A DNA stretch of 64,000 nucleotides from a bacterium (GTDB taxonomy: Bacteria; Patescibacteriota; Microgenomatia; UBA1406; GWC2-37-13): assembly GCA_021789995.1 (NCBI GenBank), contig JAJYIQ010000002.1:158597-222596 (forward strand), given 5' to 3'. Of this stretch, positions 27,505 to 36,325 are shown piece after piece. Position numbers and translations under genes: made by a program. Position 1 is the first letter of the stretch. Each line of letters begins with the position of its first letter. The notes under the pieces were generated by a model. The model saw only the letters and a list, made by a program, of their open reading frames with translations, had not been told where the DNA came from and searched no databases.

Positions 27505-28450
27505 AAATCTTTTTAATCACTTCCTCGATCGGTTCATCTTCGATTGTCACATCATTAAATTCGATTTCTTTTAGAAGATATGCGAGAATGCTGGCGATGT
27601 CTTCCTTTCTGACATTCAGTTTCAGAGTGGGAAAATCGTACTGGCATTTTATATCGTCGGGCAAATGGAACTTTTCCGGTAACAGATGATTGAGTATGAT
27701 ATTGACTGTTTTTTCCTGGGAATATTTACTGATCAGCCTGGTCAGCTGGCCATCAAAAATGATCCGGCCATGATTGATGATGATGACCCGTTTGGCCAGG
27801 CGTTGGACATCCTGCATATAGTGCGATGTTAGAATAATTGTCGACTGATATCGCTCTTGATATTCCTTTATAAAATTAATGATTGTCGTTTGGGCAAAAA
27901 TATCGAGACCGATTGTCGGCTCGTCGAGGAATAAAATTTTTGGGCGGTGGATAAGCGAATTTATCAACTCCACCCGCATCCGCTGGCCGAGCGACAGTGT
28001 TTTGACAGGCTGGTTGATGAATGAGGAACAGTTCAAAAGCTCACATAGGTTGTCGACAGTCTGCCGGAAATGTTTTTTGTCAATGCCGTATACGGTGCGG
28101 GTCAGTTCAAAAGCGTCAGTCGCCGGTAATTCCCAGACCAGCTGGTTTTTTTGTCCCATGACAAAAGCGATCTGGCGCAAAAATTCCGGTTTTTTGTCGG
28201 AAGGCGTATAACCGAGGACTTTGATATCGCCGCCGGTCGGATACAGGATGCCGGATAAAATTTTCATCGTCGTTGTTTTGCCGGCGCCGTTAGGGCCGAT
28301 AAGCCCTACCAGCTCGTTTTCCCCGATTTTAAACGAAATGTTATCGAGGGCAATGCTTTGTTTATACTGGCGGGCAAAGAAATCCCTTAACGGATTCCCC
28401 GATTTTATCGGCGTTCTATAAATTTTAGTTAAGTTCTGAACTTTAATCAT
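27467..28450 (-). CDS. ABC-2 type exporter ATPase subunit
   Basis: 328 residues from the ATG at 28450, chosen because GGAGG lies 9 nt upstream and MIKVQNLTKIYRT is the usual N-terminus. Walker A GPNGAGKTT, signature LSLGQRMRVELINSL, Walker B KILFLDEPTIGLD and ILTSHYMQDV are visible. It resembles the COG4586 ATPase that works with two COG3694/COG4587-type permeases, the two genes just upstream. Substrate unknown. Confidence 0.92.
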   Translation of the reverse strand: MIKVQNLTKIYRTPIKSGNPLRDFFARQYKQSIALDNISFKIGENELVGLIGPNGAGKTTTMKILSGILYPTGGDIKVLGYTPSDKKPEFLRQIAFVMGQKNQLVWELPATDAFELTRTVYGIDKKHFRQTVDNLCELLNCSSFINQPVKTLSLGQRMRVELINSLIHRPKILFLDEPTIGLDIFAQTTIINFIKEYQERYQSTIILTSHYMQDVQRLAKRVIIINHGRIIFDGQLTRLISKYSQEKTVNIILNHLLPEKFHLPDDIKCQYDFPTLKLNVRKEDIASILAYLLKEIEFNDVTIEDEPIEEVIKKIFTSSQNKESRPK

Positions 28451-28455
28451 TTTAG

Positions 28456-29238
28456 TCATCCTCCCCAACTTTGATATTTTTTCAGCGCATAATTCCATAA
28501 CCACAGAGAAAAGACGATAAAAATAACCGATACCGCCAGACTGTTGACAAATACCGGAACCGTCAGCAGACCAAAAAGCGCCCGGACCGGCACATACATC
28601 ATGATACCGACCGGAATGACAAAAAGCAAAAATGATCGCAGCGGCTCGCGATAGATATCAAGAGGCATCGAGACCATCCGGGTAAAATCGCGGTAAATCA
28701 TCAGCGCATGATCGACCTCCGTCGTCAGTATTGCCAGGGCAAGGATAAGAATATGGAAGCTGGTGGCGATCAGCATGGCATTGATGATCAAACCGGAATA
28801 AATAAGAATTTTGCCCAATGAAAGACCGGGTAATTTACCGATAAAATAAATCAACAAAAAAAGATAAGGAAAAATCAGGACTGCATCCAAAATATCCACG
28901 CCGCCGACAAGGATGCGCAGGAAAGGATGATACGGTTTTAAAAGTACCGAATCGAATTCCGCCGACACCACCAGCTGCCGGAAGCGATAGACTTCCCGGA
29001 AAAGGAGTTGGGCCAGGCTATCGATAAGATTGAATGTCAGAAAAAAAACGATTGTTTGGTCAAGATTATAGCCGGCCAACAGTTTGGTTCCTTTGACAAG
29101 ATAATAAATAAATAAAAAATAAATAACGAAACGGATAATTTTTCCGATCAGAAAAAAAATGACACCCGTTGGCTGTTGGAACGTGGTTTTTATGCTAAAC
29201 AGGGTTAATAACCAAAAAATATTCAGGCTGCGTTTCAT
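28456..29238 (-). CDS. ABC-2 type permease subunit (second)
   Basis: 260 residues from the ATG at 29238, placed after GGAAGA and one base past the previous stop codon. Six hydrophobic segments are visible. It pairs with the next upstream permease and the downstream ATPase. The long open frame extending to 29286 overlaps the previous gene and is less likely. Confidence 0.85.
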   Translation of the reverse strand: MKRSLNIFWLLTLFSIKTTFQQPTGVIFFLIGKIIRFVIYFLFIYYLVKGTKLLAGYNLDQTIVFFLTFNLIDSLAQLLFREVYRFRQLVVSAEFDSVLLKPYHPFLRILVGGVDILDAVLIFPYLFLLIYFIGKLPGLSLGKILIYSGLIINAMLIATSFHILILALAILTTEVDHALMIYRDFTRMVSMPLDIYREPLRSFLLFVIPVGIMMYVPVRALFGLLTVPVFVNSLAVSVIFIVFSLWLWNYALKKYQSWGG

Positions 29239-29239
29239 A

Positions 29240-30031
29240 TTATCTTCCGTACGCCGAATAATTTCTAATGCCATTTTTCCAGACAATCAGCATAATCCGG
29301 TATAAAAGGATACACCAGATTAAGCTTATAATAATCGGCCAGATGAGTGACGAAGAAACGCCGCTGATGAAAATTTTACTGGGAAAATAGACAAGATAGG
29401 GAAACGGAGTCAGCAGCAGAAAATTATAGACCGGTTTCGGCAAAACGTCGAGGGGAAAAAATGTGCCGGCAACAAGTGATACCAAAGTCATATAGATAAA
29501 GCGCGGCGCCCAAGTTTCGGCCGACCAGAAAGAGATAAATGAAAGCGAAAGGGAAATAAAAAAAGAGATAGCGATACCGATTATCAGAGTAAGAATAAAT
29601 AACGGATAAGCGGCAAAATCGGGTTGCAAAAATACTTTCGGATGAAAAACGGTCAGCAAGACCAAAACTTCGACCAGCGAAAACAGGAAGTTAATAATCT
29701 TGTCGGCCGATTCCCGGGAAATTATCACTTTGAAAAAAGACATGGGTTTCAATAAATCGTTGGCGATATTGCCGCTTAAAATATCTTCGGTGACATCGGT
29801 CGTGCGCGTCCCAAGGACGATCGCCGTCATGATGTTGATTAATATAATGTAAGTAATTAATTTGTCGATAGTGTAATTAAATACGATTTTTTGATTATGA
29901 AAAACACTGGTCCATAAGAAATAAAGGAAAATCAGATTGAAAAAATTGCGGGCACGCCATAGGATAAACGACAGCCGGTATACAAAATACTGAGCAAAGG
30001 TAATCTGGAAAATTTTCAGGTACTTTTCCAT
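29240..30031 (-). CDS. ABC-2 type permease subunit (first)
   Basis: 263 residues with about six membrane helices. FLYFLWTSVF and SGNIANDLLKPMSFFKVIISRE resemble ABC-2 permeases of the COG4587/3694 pair. It overlaps the MurF-like gene by 16 nt at its start and precedes the second permease by 1 nt. Confidence 0.85.
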   Translation of the reverse strand: MEKYLKIFQITFAQYFVYRLSFILWRARNFFNLIFLYFLWTSVFHNQKIVFNYTIDKLITYIILINIMTAIVLGTRTTDVTEDILSGNIANDLLKPMSFFKVIISRESADKIINFLFSLVEVLVLLTVFHPKVFLQPDFAAYPLFILTLIIGIAISFFISLSLSFISFWSAETWAPRFIYMTLVSLVAGTFFPLDVLPKPVYNFLLLTPFPYLVYFPSKIFISGVSSSLIWPIIISLIWCILLYRIMLIVWKNGIRNYSAYGR

Positions 30032-31179
30032 GAAGATATTATATCGATTATTCTCCAGAGACCCTTATACAAAGAACCTTTCAGATAAATCAAGTCGCCG
30101 GGGCATATTAATTTTTTTAAAATATCTGCCGCACTGTTCACGTCCTTAACCCAAAAAACGTTTTGTTTTGCCATCCCCGATTTCACCGCTTCTTCAACGG
30201 TATATTTTTGATACGGCCCGATACTAATAAGAAAGTCAATTTTTAACCGGCCGATCAGTCGGCCGATTTTACGATGTTCCCTTTCCGGATCGGCCAGTTC
30301 ACCCATTTCGGCGAGAACGGCGATTTTTCTTCCGTTCTTATATTCAATTTCGCTTAACGTTTGCAATCCGGATGCGGTTGACGATGGATTGGCGCGGAGG
30401 GAATCATTTAAAACTGTCGTTTCCAACGGCCCGGCCTCGACATTCATCCGGCCGGAAAGAGGTTTGATTCCCTGAATTAAATCGGAGAAATTAGGGAGAT
30501 TGGGGTGATTGGAGCTGATGAGGGTAAAAACGGAATACGCAGCCATAATAGTGTAAATATGATGTTTTCCTATTAACCGGGTTTGGATCTTTGTTCCGTT
30601 AAGGCTGAATTCCGTTCCTTCAAGCGACACCCGGATCTGGTCCGCCCAGGCGTCACAATGTTTCTTATCCGTACCGTACCACAAGATTTTTGCTTTTGTA
30701 TACGGCGCCATTTGGCGGACGTTTTCGTCGTCATAATTTAATACTGCATAACCGTTTTTCGGCAAAGCTTCGATTAATTTCCGTTTTTCTTTAATCAGAT
30801 TTTCCAGTGAACCGAGATGTTCCTTGTCGGTATGGACCGGGGAAATGCCGGTAACGACGGCGATTTGCGGTTTGACGACTTCGAGATGCTTATCCATTTC
30901 ACCGGAATGGTCTATGCCCAATTCAAAAATGGCGAATTTTGTTGAGGGTCTTACTTTGAGTGCGGTTATCGGTACATTATAAATCGTATCCAGATTGATA
31001 TCGGTTACGACCGTTGGGCCAATCTGTTTCAAGATTTCATAAATTGTTCGTGTCGTATTGGTTTTTCCCTGGCTGCCGGTGACGGCGATCTGGAGAGCGG
31101 GCATTAGCGACAACCATTGTTTAGCCAGTATTCGGCGGGTAGAGTGAAAAATCCGTTTATGATAAGGCGGTTTATACAT
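30016..31179 (-). CDS. MurF-like Mur ligase without N-terminal domain
   Basis: 387 residues. P-loop VTGSQGKTNTT lies near residue 33, so the UDP-sugar-binding N-terminal domain of normal MurF (about 100 residues) is missing. AIFELGIDHSGEMD matches the MurF ELGxxxxGEI motif. LNDSLRANPSSTASGL matches NDSYNANP, and LKGSLYKG matches the KGSR motif. It may add D-Ala-D-Ala to a peptidoglycan precursor or perform a related ligation. It is the first gene of a run with the ABC-2 exporter. Confidence 0.85.
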   Translation of the reverse strand: MYKPPYHKRIFHSTRRILAKQWLSLMPALQIAVTGSQGKTNTTRTIYEILKQIGPTVVTDINLDTIYNVPITALKVRPSTKFAIFELGIDHSGEMDKHLEVVKPQIAVVTGISPVHTDKEHLGSLENLIKEKRKLIEALPKNGYAVLNYDDENVRQMAPYTKAKILWYGTDKKHCDAWADQIRVSLEGTEFSLNGTKIQTRLIGKHHIYTIMAAYSVFTLISSNHPNLPNFSDLIQGIKPLSGRMNVEAGPLETTVLNDSLRANPSSTASGLQTLSEIEYKNGRKIAVLAEMGELADPEREHRKIGRLIGRLKIDFLISIGPYQKYTVEEAVKSGMAKQNVFWVKDVNSAADILKKLICPGDLIYLKGSLYKGLWRIIDIISSWKST

Positions 31180-31213
31180 AATACTTGCTTTATGAATCGA
31201 CGGTCGGCGCTTG

Positions 31214-32620
31214 TTATGACAATCTTTTTATTTTCGGACCTTCGGGACTATCTTCGATAAGGTATCCTTTTGCTTGAATTTCCTGTCTTAACCTGTCCGA
31301 TTCGGCGAAATTTTTGGCCTTTCTCGCTTCTTCTCTCTTATTCGCCAATATGGTTATTTCCGGTGGAACGGATAATGGCGTAACTTCATTTAGTTTTAAT
31401 CCGAAAATGTGGTCAAATTCCAGTAGCAAATCGAGTTTGTCTTCCGACGGAATATTGGATTTTAGCATGTCCCAAGTAATTGCCAGTGCCTGGGGGATTT
31501 GGAAATCGGTAGAAACGAATTCGTTAAATTGTTGTCGGTAATGTTCGATCGTTTTCAGCTTTTCTTCCGACAAAGCCGTTCGCCGGGTTTGTCGGCGCAA
31601 ATTACGGACGGTATTTTGTAAGTTGCGGTATGATGTTTGTGCCGCTTGCAAAGCGTCGAAGGTGAAATTTTGCTTGGAACGGTAATGGGCATTAAGATAG
31701 AAATAACGCAGCGATAATGGGTCGAAACCCTTGTCGACTATTTCTTGCAAGGTAAAGCCGGTGCCGGTCGATTTGGCCATTTTTTGTTCATTGACATTCA
31801 AATGTTCGTTATGCAGCCAGTAATCGACAAACTTGGCGCCGTTCGCCGCTTCGCTTTGGGCAATTTCGTTGGTATGGTGGACGGCAATGTGTTCGACGCC
31901 GCCCATATGGATGTCGATCGTTGGTCCGAGCAATTCCTTGGACATGACCGAACATTCGATATGCCAGCCGGGAAAACCCTCGCCCCAGGGAGATGGCCAC
32001 GTCTGCAGCGCGTCTTTGTGGACGCCTTTTTTGAAAACCCATAAGTTGAAATCGGCAAAATGTTTTTTTTCCGGATCTTCGATCTGGCCTTTTCCCATCC
32101 CCTTTTTCATTTCCTCAATATTCTGCCGATTTAACTGGTTGTAATTTTTGAATTTACTAGTGTCGTACACGATGGCAGATGACGTAATGTAGGCATAGCC
32201 TTTATCGAGGAGAGTTTTAATCATGTCGATCATTTGGGAAATATATTCCGTCGCTCGGGGCGTAAAATCAGGAGGTAATATATTCAAATCGGCCGTATCT
32301 TTTTCAAAGATAGCAATGTATTTATCGGCGATTTGTTGCGGAGACAGATGTTCCCTTTTCGCTCCTTTTTCCATTTTATCCTCGCCGACATCCTGGTCGC
32401 TTGTCAGGTGGCCGACATCGGTGTAATTGCGGACGAATTTGACGTCATAATCGAGATAGATTAAGGTTCGTCTTATTAAATCAGCCCAAACCATTGCTCT
32501 TAAATTGCCTATATGTTGTACCCAATAAACTGTTGGTCCGCAGTGGTAAAAAAGGACTTTTTTACCGGCAAGCGGATGGAATTCTTCAAGCTGACGGGTT
32601 AAAGTATTGTAGACTTTCAT
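31214..32620 (-). CDS. cysS: Cysteinyl-tRNA synthetase
   Basis: Class I synthetase, 468 residues. Zinc/cysteine ligand Cys27 in FYHCGPTVY, HIGN at 36-39, FPGWHIECSVMS (further zinc ligands) and the KMAKS loop (QKMAKSTG). A DALR-type helical C-terminal region follows. TGC-TATACT lies 7 nt upstream of the ATG, predicting an almost leaderless mRNA. Confidence 0.97.
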   Translation of the reverse strand: MKVYNTLTRQLEEFHPLAGKKVLFYHCGPTVYWVQHIGNLRAMVWADLIRRTLIYLDYDVKFVRNYTDVGHLTSDQDVGEDKMEKGAKREHLSPQQIADKYIAIFEKDTADLNILPPDFTPRATEYISQMIDMIKTLLDKGYAYITSSAIVYDTSKFKNYNQLNRQNIEEMKKGMGKGQIEDPEKKHFADFNLWVFKKGVHKDALQTWPSPWGEGFPGWHIECSVMSKELLGPTIDIHMGGVEHIAVHHTNEIAQSEAANGAKFVDYWLHNEHLNVNEQKMAKSTGTGFTLQEIVDKGFDPLSLRYFYLNAHYRSKQNFTFDALQAAQTSYRNLQNTVRNLRRQTRRTALSEEKLKTIEHYRQQFNEFVSTDFQIPQALAITWDMLKSNIPSEDKLDLLLEFDHIFGLKLNEVTPLSVPPEITILANKREEARKAKNFAESDRLRQEIQAKGYLIEDSPEGPKIKRLS

Positions 32621-32627
32621 GAATATT

Positions 32628-32636
32628 AGTATAGCA
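32628..32636 (-). promoter_or_regulatory. Extended -10 promoter of cysS
   Basis: Minus-strand TGC-TATACT with 7 nt to the ATG at 32620; predicted leader 1 nt. Confidence 0.65.
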
Positions 32637-32710
32637 CAACATCCGAGGCTAAATTTCTTACGAATTTCTTACAGACTTATTCCCAATTTATGATACGATA
32701 ATTTTTACCG

Positions 32711-32902
32711 ATGTTCATTTCCAAGATGACTGTCCATGATTGGTTGTTTGTCGTTACCTATTTCATGTTCCTGATCCCGGTAGCTCTATTTTTTGATGTA
32801 TTCCTGAATCTCATCCGGGGACAGTACATATTAATATCGGGCATATTTATCTGCGGCTATCTTGTTTATAACCGTATCGACCTGCGCGAGAAGGCGGTGT
32901 GA
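32711..32902 (+). CDS. Small membrane protein, hypothetical
   Basis: 63 residues with two hydrophobic stretches (WLFVVTYFMFLIPVALFF and YILISGIFICGYLVY). GATAAT lies 8 nt before the ATG, which fits the promoter spacing seen at other genes here and supports a real gene. No family recognised. It lies between divergent cysS and a tRNA on the opposite strand. Confidence 0.5.
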   Translation: MFISKMTVHDWLFVVTYFMFLIPVALFFDVFLNLIRGQYILISGIFICGYLVYNRIDLREKAV

Positions 32903-32906
32903 TTTG

Positions 32907-32980
32907 TCGGGATGGCCGGACTTGAACCGGCGACCTCACGGTCCCGAACCGTGTGTTCTAGCCATCTGAACTACATCCCG
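32907..32980 (-). tRNA. tRNA-Pro(CGG)
   Basis: Full cloverleaf on the minus strand: acceptor CGGGATG/CATCCCG, D stem GTTC/GAAC, anticodon stem CACGG/CCGTG with loop TTCGGGA (anticodon CGG), T stem GCCGG/CCGGC with TTCAAGT loop, discriminator A. CCA is not encoded. Confidence 0.95.
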
Positions 32981-32995
32981 TTCATTTCTATTATA

Positions 32996-33496
32996 TCATT
33001 GTTTCCCCGTTGCCGGGCGGACTTCGGCCTGTTCGCGTTTGGCGACTTTTTTCGGCGAGAAAATGCTGCGGCGGATTTTACCCTGAGGAATTGATGACGC
33101 TTGTTCCTGCTTTTTCTTTTCTGCTTCTTTCCGCCTTTTTTCCTGTTCATCGTACAGTTCCTTTTGCTTCTTTTCCATCTCTTCCCGGTGTTTTTTCATG
33201 ACGCTTTTCTCTTCTTCATTTTTGACCAATTGGAATAGATGCCGGCGCAGGGTATCGGTTTTCTGCTTGTCCTGATCAGCGAATTTTTTTTGTAGTTTCT
33301 GGAAATTTAGCGGCGTTGATTTCTTGGTGTTTTGGCCTTTTTCAATCTCCTCCATTCCCTGCTCCACCGGCTGGAGATTAAAAATGCTTTCCATCATTTT
33401 TCCCGGCGTTTCCGAGAGCGGTTTAACCGCTTTCTTAGCTCCTTCACCGAGATCAAGCCTCTCGAATGTATCCGAAATAAAGCTCCCCTTCTTCAT
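32996..33496 (-). CDS. Charged coiled-coil hypothetical protein
   Basis: 166 residues. The N-terminal third is a mixed segment (DTFERLDLGEGAKKAVKPL). A Lys/Glu-rich helical stretch follows (residues about 95-135, EEMEKKQKELYDEQEKRRKE), then a basic tail. No signal peptide or membrane segment. It starts 14 nt after the SufT-like gene stop and is probably co-transcribed with it. Function unknown. Confidence 0.75.
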   Translation of the reverse strand: MKKGSFISDTFERLDLGEGAKKAVKPLSETPGKMMESIFNLQPVEQGMEEIEKGQNTKKSTPLNFQKLQKKFADQDKQKTDTLRRHLFQLVKNEEEKSVMKKHREEMEKKQKELYDEQEKRRKEAEKKKQEQASSIPQGKIRRSIFSPKKVAKREQAEVRPATGKQ

Positions 33497-33510
33497 AAAT
33501 TTAAATCAAT

Positions 33511-33819
33511 TTAAATCCCCAACATTGCCTTTCCCCGCGGCGAAATTTTATCCATTGACCACGGCGGGTCGAACGTTAAATCTATCTTAACATTTTTTTC
33601 GTCAACACCGATTTCCTTAAGCTTGTTTTTAACTTCCTGTTCGATCAGGGAGATGAGGGGACAGCCGATTGTCGTCAGTGTCATGGTGATAGTTACCACT
33701 TTATTTTTTTCATCAACTGTGATATAATAAACAAGTCCTAAATCGACAATCGAAATATTAAGTTCAGGATCCATTACTTCCAGTAGTTTTTCCTCGACAT
33801 TTTTTTTACTAATTTTCAT
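33511..33819 (-). CDS. MIP18/DUF59 (SufT-like) Fe-S assembly protein
   Basis: 102 residues from the ATG at 33819. The family hallmarks are VMDPELNISIVDLGLVY, the Cys in TLTTIGCPL and the C-terminal FDPPWSMDKIS. MIP18 proteins help load iron-sulfur clusters. The long frame upstream (to 33864) would cross the divergent promoter and is rejected. It is divergent from RNase J with a 24-nt gap. Confidence 0.92.
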   Translation of the reverse strand: MKISKKNVEEKLLEVMDPELNISIVDLGLVYYITVDEKNKVVTITMTLTTIGCPLISLIEQEVKNKLKEIGVDEKNVKIDLTFDPPWSMDKISPRGKAMLGI

Positions 33820-33829
33820 TTCGATATCT

Positions 33830-33837
33830 ATTATAAT
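33830..33837. promoter_or_regulatory. Shared divergent -10 region for RNase J and the SufT-like gene
   Basis: ATTATAAT reads as TATAAT on both strands (33832-33837 plus, 33830-33835 minus). The plus box is exactly 6 nt before the RNase J ATG, and the minus box is 10 nt before the SufT-like ATG. Confidence 0.65.
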
Positions 33838-33843
33838 TATTAT

Positions 33844-35517
33844 ATGAATACATATAAACTGCACTTTATCCCGCTTGGGGGAATTATTGGTGTGACCAAG
33901 AACATGTATGTTTATGAATTATACGAGAATGACAAGCTAAAGGATATTCTCATCGTCGACTGCGGCATTGGTTTTCCCCTGGAAAAAGAGCTTGGAGTCG
34001 ACTTCATTATTCCCGATATTACTTATTTACGGGACAAAGTGGACAAAATCCGGGCGATTATTCTGTCGCACGGTCATGAAGATCATACATCGGCCCTGCC
34101 CTATCATTATACCGCCTTGGGCCGACCGCCAGTTTATGCCAGTAAACTGACTTCAGTTTTTGTGGAAAATAAATTCAAGGAATTTAACCAGCATATCAAA
34201 GTTAATGAGGTGGACTACGCCAAAGAATACCAGTTTGGCGATTTTCGCATCAATTTCATCCGGATGACCCACTCGATTCCGGACACGATGCATATTCTCA
34301 TTAAAACACCGGTCGGCAATATTTATCACGGTACCGACTTCAAGCTTGATTTGACGCCGCCATACGGCCATTCGCCGGATTTTTACAGCATCACCAAAGC
34401 CGGTCATGATGGTGTATTGTGTCTGATGTCGGATTGTCTGGGAGCGGAACGGCCGGGACTGACATTGTCAGAAAGCATTGTCGGCCAGACTTTTGAGGAT
34501 GAGATGCGCAAAACTAAAGGAAAATTCATTATGACGACTTTTTCGTCCAACATTTCCCGTATCCGCCAATGCGTCGAATCGGCAATCAAATTCAACCGGA
34601 AAATCGTTTTCCTGGGCCGGTCGATGAGGGAAAATACCCGACTGGCAGCTGAGATCGGTTACCTGCCGATTCCCCAGAGTCTGACGGCTAAAGAAGAAGA
34701 TCTTAATCGCCTGCCGCCTAATAAAATCTGTCTGATTGTCGCCGGCAGTCAGGGGCAATACGGTTCGGCCCTGTCAAAACTGGCCCATAAACAAAATCTG
34801 CACGTAAAAATAAAACCGGGCGATCGCGTATTTTTCTCGTCGGACCCGATTCCGGGCAACGAAAACGAAGTGTACACACTGATTGAAGAATTGGTAGTTC
34901 AGGGTGCCGATGTCATTTATTCCGATATTGCCGACCAATTACATTCATCGGGCCACGGTAACCAGGAAGATCTCAAATTTTTGGCCCGCTTTACCAATCC
35001 GCAATATTTTATTCCGATCGGTGGTACGGTCCGGCACCAGCAACAGTATGAAAAAATTATTTCCGACATGGGTTATAATAAAGATAATTTCTTTTTGCTG
35101 GAAGAGGGTGAAACCGTTTGGTTCGGTCAGGGAAAAAAAGGCTATAAAGGAGATACGATCGAAACAAATAATATTTATGTCGATGCATATGGTGTTGGTG
35201 ATGTCGGTAATGTCGTCCTTCGCGACCGGAAAACACTTTCTACCGAAGGGATCGTTTTTGCCTTTTTGATCGTCGACAATATGGGTCGATTGACCGATCG
35301 GCCACGGATTTTCTCCCGTGGTTTTGTCTACGAAAAGGGAGAAAACCGCCTTTTTGAACAGGCAACGCAGCTTATCGAACAAATTACCAAGCCGAAACGG
35401 GAGAAAATTTTGGATGTTCATAACATTGAAAGAGAAGTGATAAGCGATTTGGAGGAGTTTTTTTACAAAGAGCGCGGCCGCCGGCCGCTTGTGATCGTTG
35501 AAGTTGTCCAGCAATGA
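33844..35517 (+). CDS. rnj: Ribonuclease J
   Basis: Metallo-beta-lactamase/beta-CASP nuclease with endo- and 5'-exonuclease activity in RNA decay. 557 residues: SHGHEDHTSALPYH (His76, His78, Asp80, His81), THSIPDTMHILI, GTDFKLD, then the beta-CASP region and HSSGHGNQEDL. The C-terminal domain ends VIVEVVQQ. The predicted start site coincides with the ATG. It overlaps recR by 4 nt. Confidence 0.96.
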   Translation: MNTYKLHFIPLGGIIGVTKNMYVYELYENDKLKDILIVDCGIGFPLEKELGVDFIIPDITYLRDKVDKIRAIILSHGHEDHTSALPYHYTALGRPPVYASKLTSVFVENKFKEFNQHIKVNEVDYAKEYQFGDFRINFIRMTHSIPDTMHILIKTPVGNIYHGTDFKLDLTPPYGHSPDFYSITKAGHDGVLCLMSDCLGAERPGLTLSESIVGQTFEDEMRKTKGKFIMTTFSSNISRIRQCVESAIKFNRKIVFLGRSMRENTRLAAEIGYLPIPQSLTAKEEDLNRLPPNKICLIVAGSQGQYGSALSKLAHKQNLHVKIKPGDRVFFSSDPIPGNENEVYTLIEELVVQGADVIYSDIADQLHSSGHGNQEDLKFLARFTNPQYFIPIGGTVRHQQQYEKIISDMGYNKDNFFLLEEGETVWFGQGKKGYKGDTIETNNIYVDAYGVGDVGNVVLRDRKTLSTEGIVFAFLIVDNMGRLTDRPRIFSRGFVYEKGENRLFEQATQLIEQITKPKREKILDVHNIEREVISDLEEFFYKERGRRPLVIVEVVQQ

Positions 35518-36137
35518 GCACACTACCACCTACCCTGAAAAAAATTGCTCTCTTTTTCGAACGTTTACCGGGGATCGGCAACAAGACCGCCAACCGGTTG
35601 GCATTCTATTTGTTGCGTTTACCGGAGCGTGATCTAAAAGAATTCGGCGATGAAGTTATCAATATGAAAGCGCGGATCAAATTATGCTCAATTTGTCTAA
35701 ATTTTACGGAAAAAAATATCTGTGAAATTTGCGACGATAAAAATCGGGATCACAACGTCATCACTGTCGTCGAAGATGTTTCCGACCTTCTTTCCTTCGA
35801 AACCGGTGACATATATAAAGGTGTTTATCATGTGTTGCACGGCCGGATCGATCCGCTAAACAATATCCGACCGGAAGATATTTATATCGAGCAGTTATTA
35901 AGGAGAATAAGGGAAGATAAGGGAAAGATAAGGGAAATTATACTTGCTACGAACCCCGATATGGAGGGTGAAGCGACAGCAATGTACATCAAAAATAAAC
36001 TTCGGGAAATTCAGGAACCATTAAAGATGGATTTTAAAATCACCCGTCTCGCCTATGGGCTTCCCATCGGAGCCAATCTCGAATATGCCGACTATATGAC
36101 TTTAAAAAAGGCGATGGAAGGAAGAAATAAGTTTTAA
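35514..36137 (+). CDS. recR: Recombination mediator RecR
   Basis: 207 residues. Helix-hairpin-helix LPGIGNKTANRLAFYLL, zinc finger CSICLNFTEKNICEIC, and a Toprim domain starting ITVVEDVSDLLSFE and ending RLAYGLPIGANLEYAD. RecR loads RecA at gaps with RecO/RecF. It is translationally coupled to RNase J (ATGA overlap), an unusual partner; dnaX and ybaB, its common neighbours, are nearby on the other strand. Confidence 0.96.
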   Translation: MSTLPPTLKKIALFFERLPGIGNKTANRLAFYLLRLPERDLKEFGDEVINMKARIKLCSICLNFTEKNICEICDDKNRDHNVITVVEDVSDLLSFETGDIYKGVYHVLHGRIDPLNNIRPEDIYIEQLLRRIREDKGKIREIILATNPDMEGEATAMYIKNKLREIQEPLKMDFKITRLAYGLPIGANLEYADYMTLKKAMEGRNKF

Positions 36138-36148
36138 TAAATCACCTG

Positions 36149-36325
36149 ATGGAACGGCAGACATTCCAAGTAATGGCGGAAACAGTCGTACATTTGCTAC
36201 CGCTTATCGGTTTAGTCGCGGTCGGCTATTTGGGAAAGTCCAAAAAACCAAACATACAAAGCCATCCTATATCTACTTTTGACAAAGTGAATGACAGCGG
36301 CCGTCCGGGAGCGAGCGCTAGATAA
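36149..36325 (+). CDS. Very small hypothetical membrane protein
   Basis: 58 residues from the ATG at 36149, only 11 nt after recR. One hydrophobic segment (VVHLLPLIGLVAVGYLG) is followed by a polar tail. It overlaps the prs stop codon by 8 nt in convergent orientation. No SD sequence or family is recognised, so it may be a chance ORF. Confidence 0.4.
   Translation: MERQTFQVMAETVVHLLPLIGLVAVGYLGKSKKPNIQSHPISTFDKVNDSGRPGASAR

Noticed and set aside
33820..33864. Longer SufT-like protein starting at 33864
   Set aside because: The added hydrophobic residues come from the divergent promoter and the start of RNase J; the family begins at the ATG at 33819.
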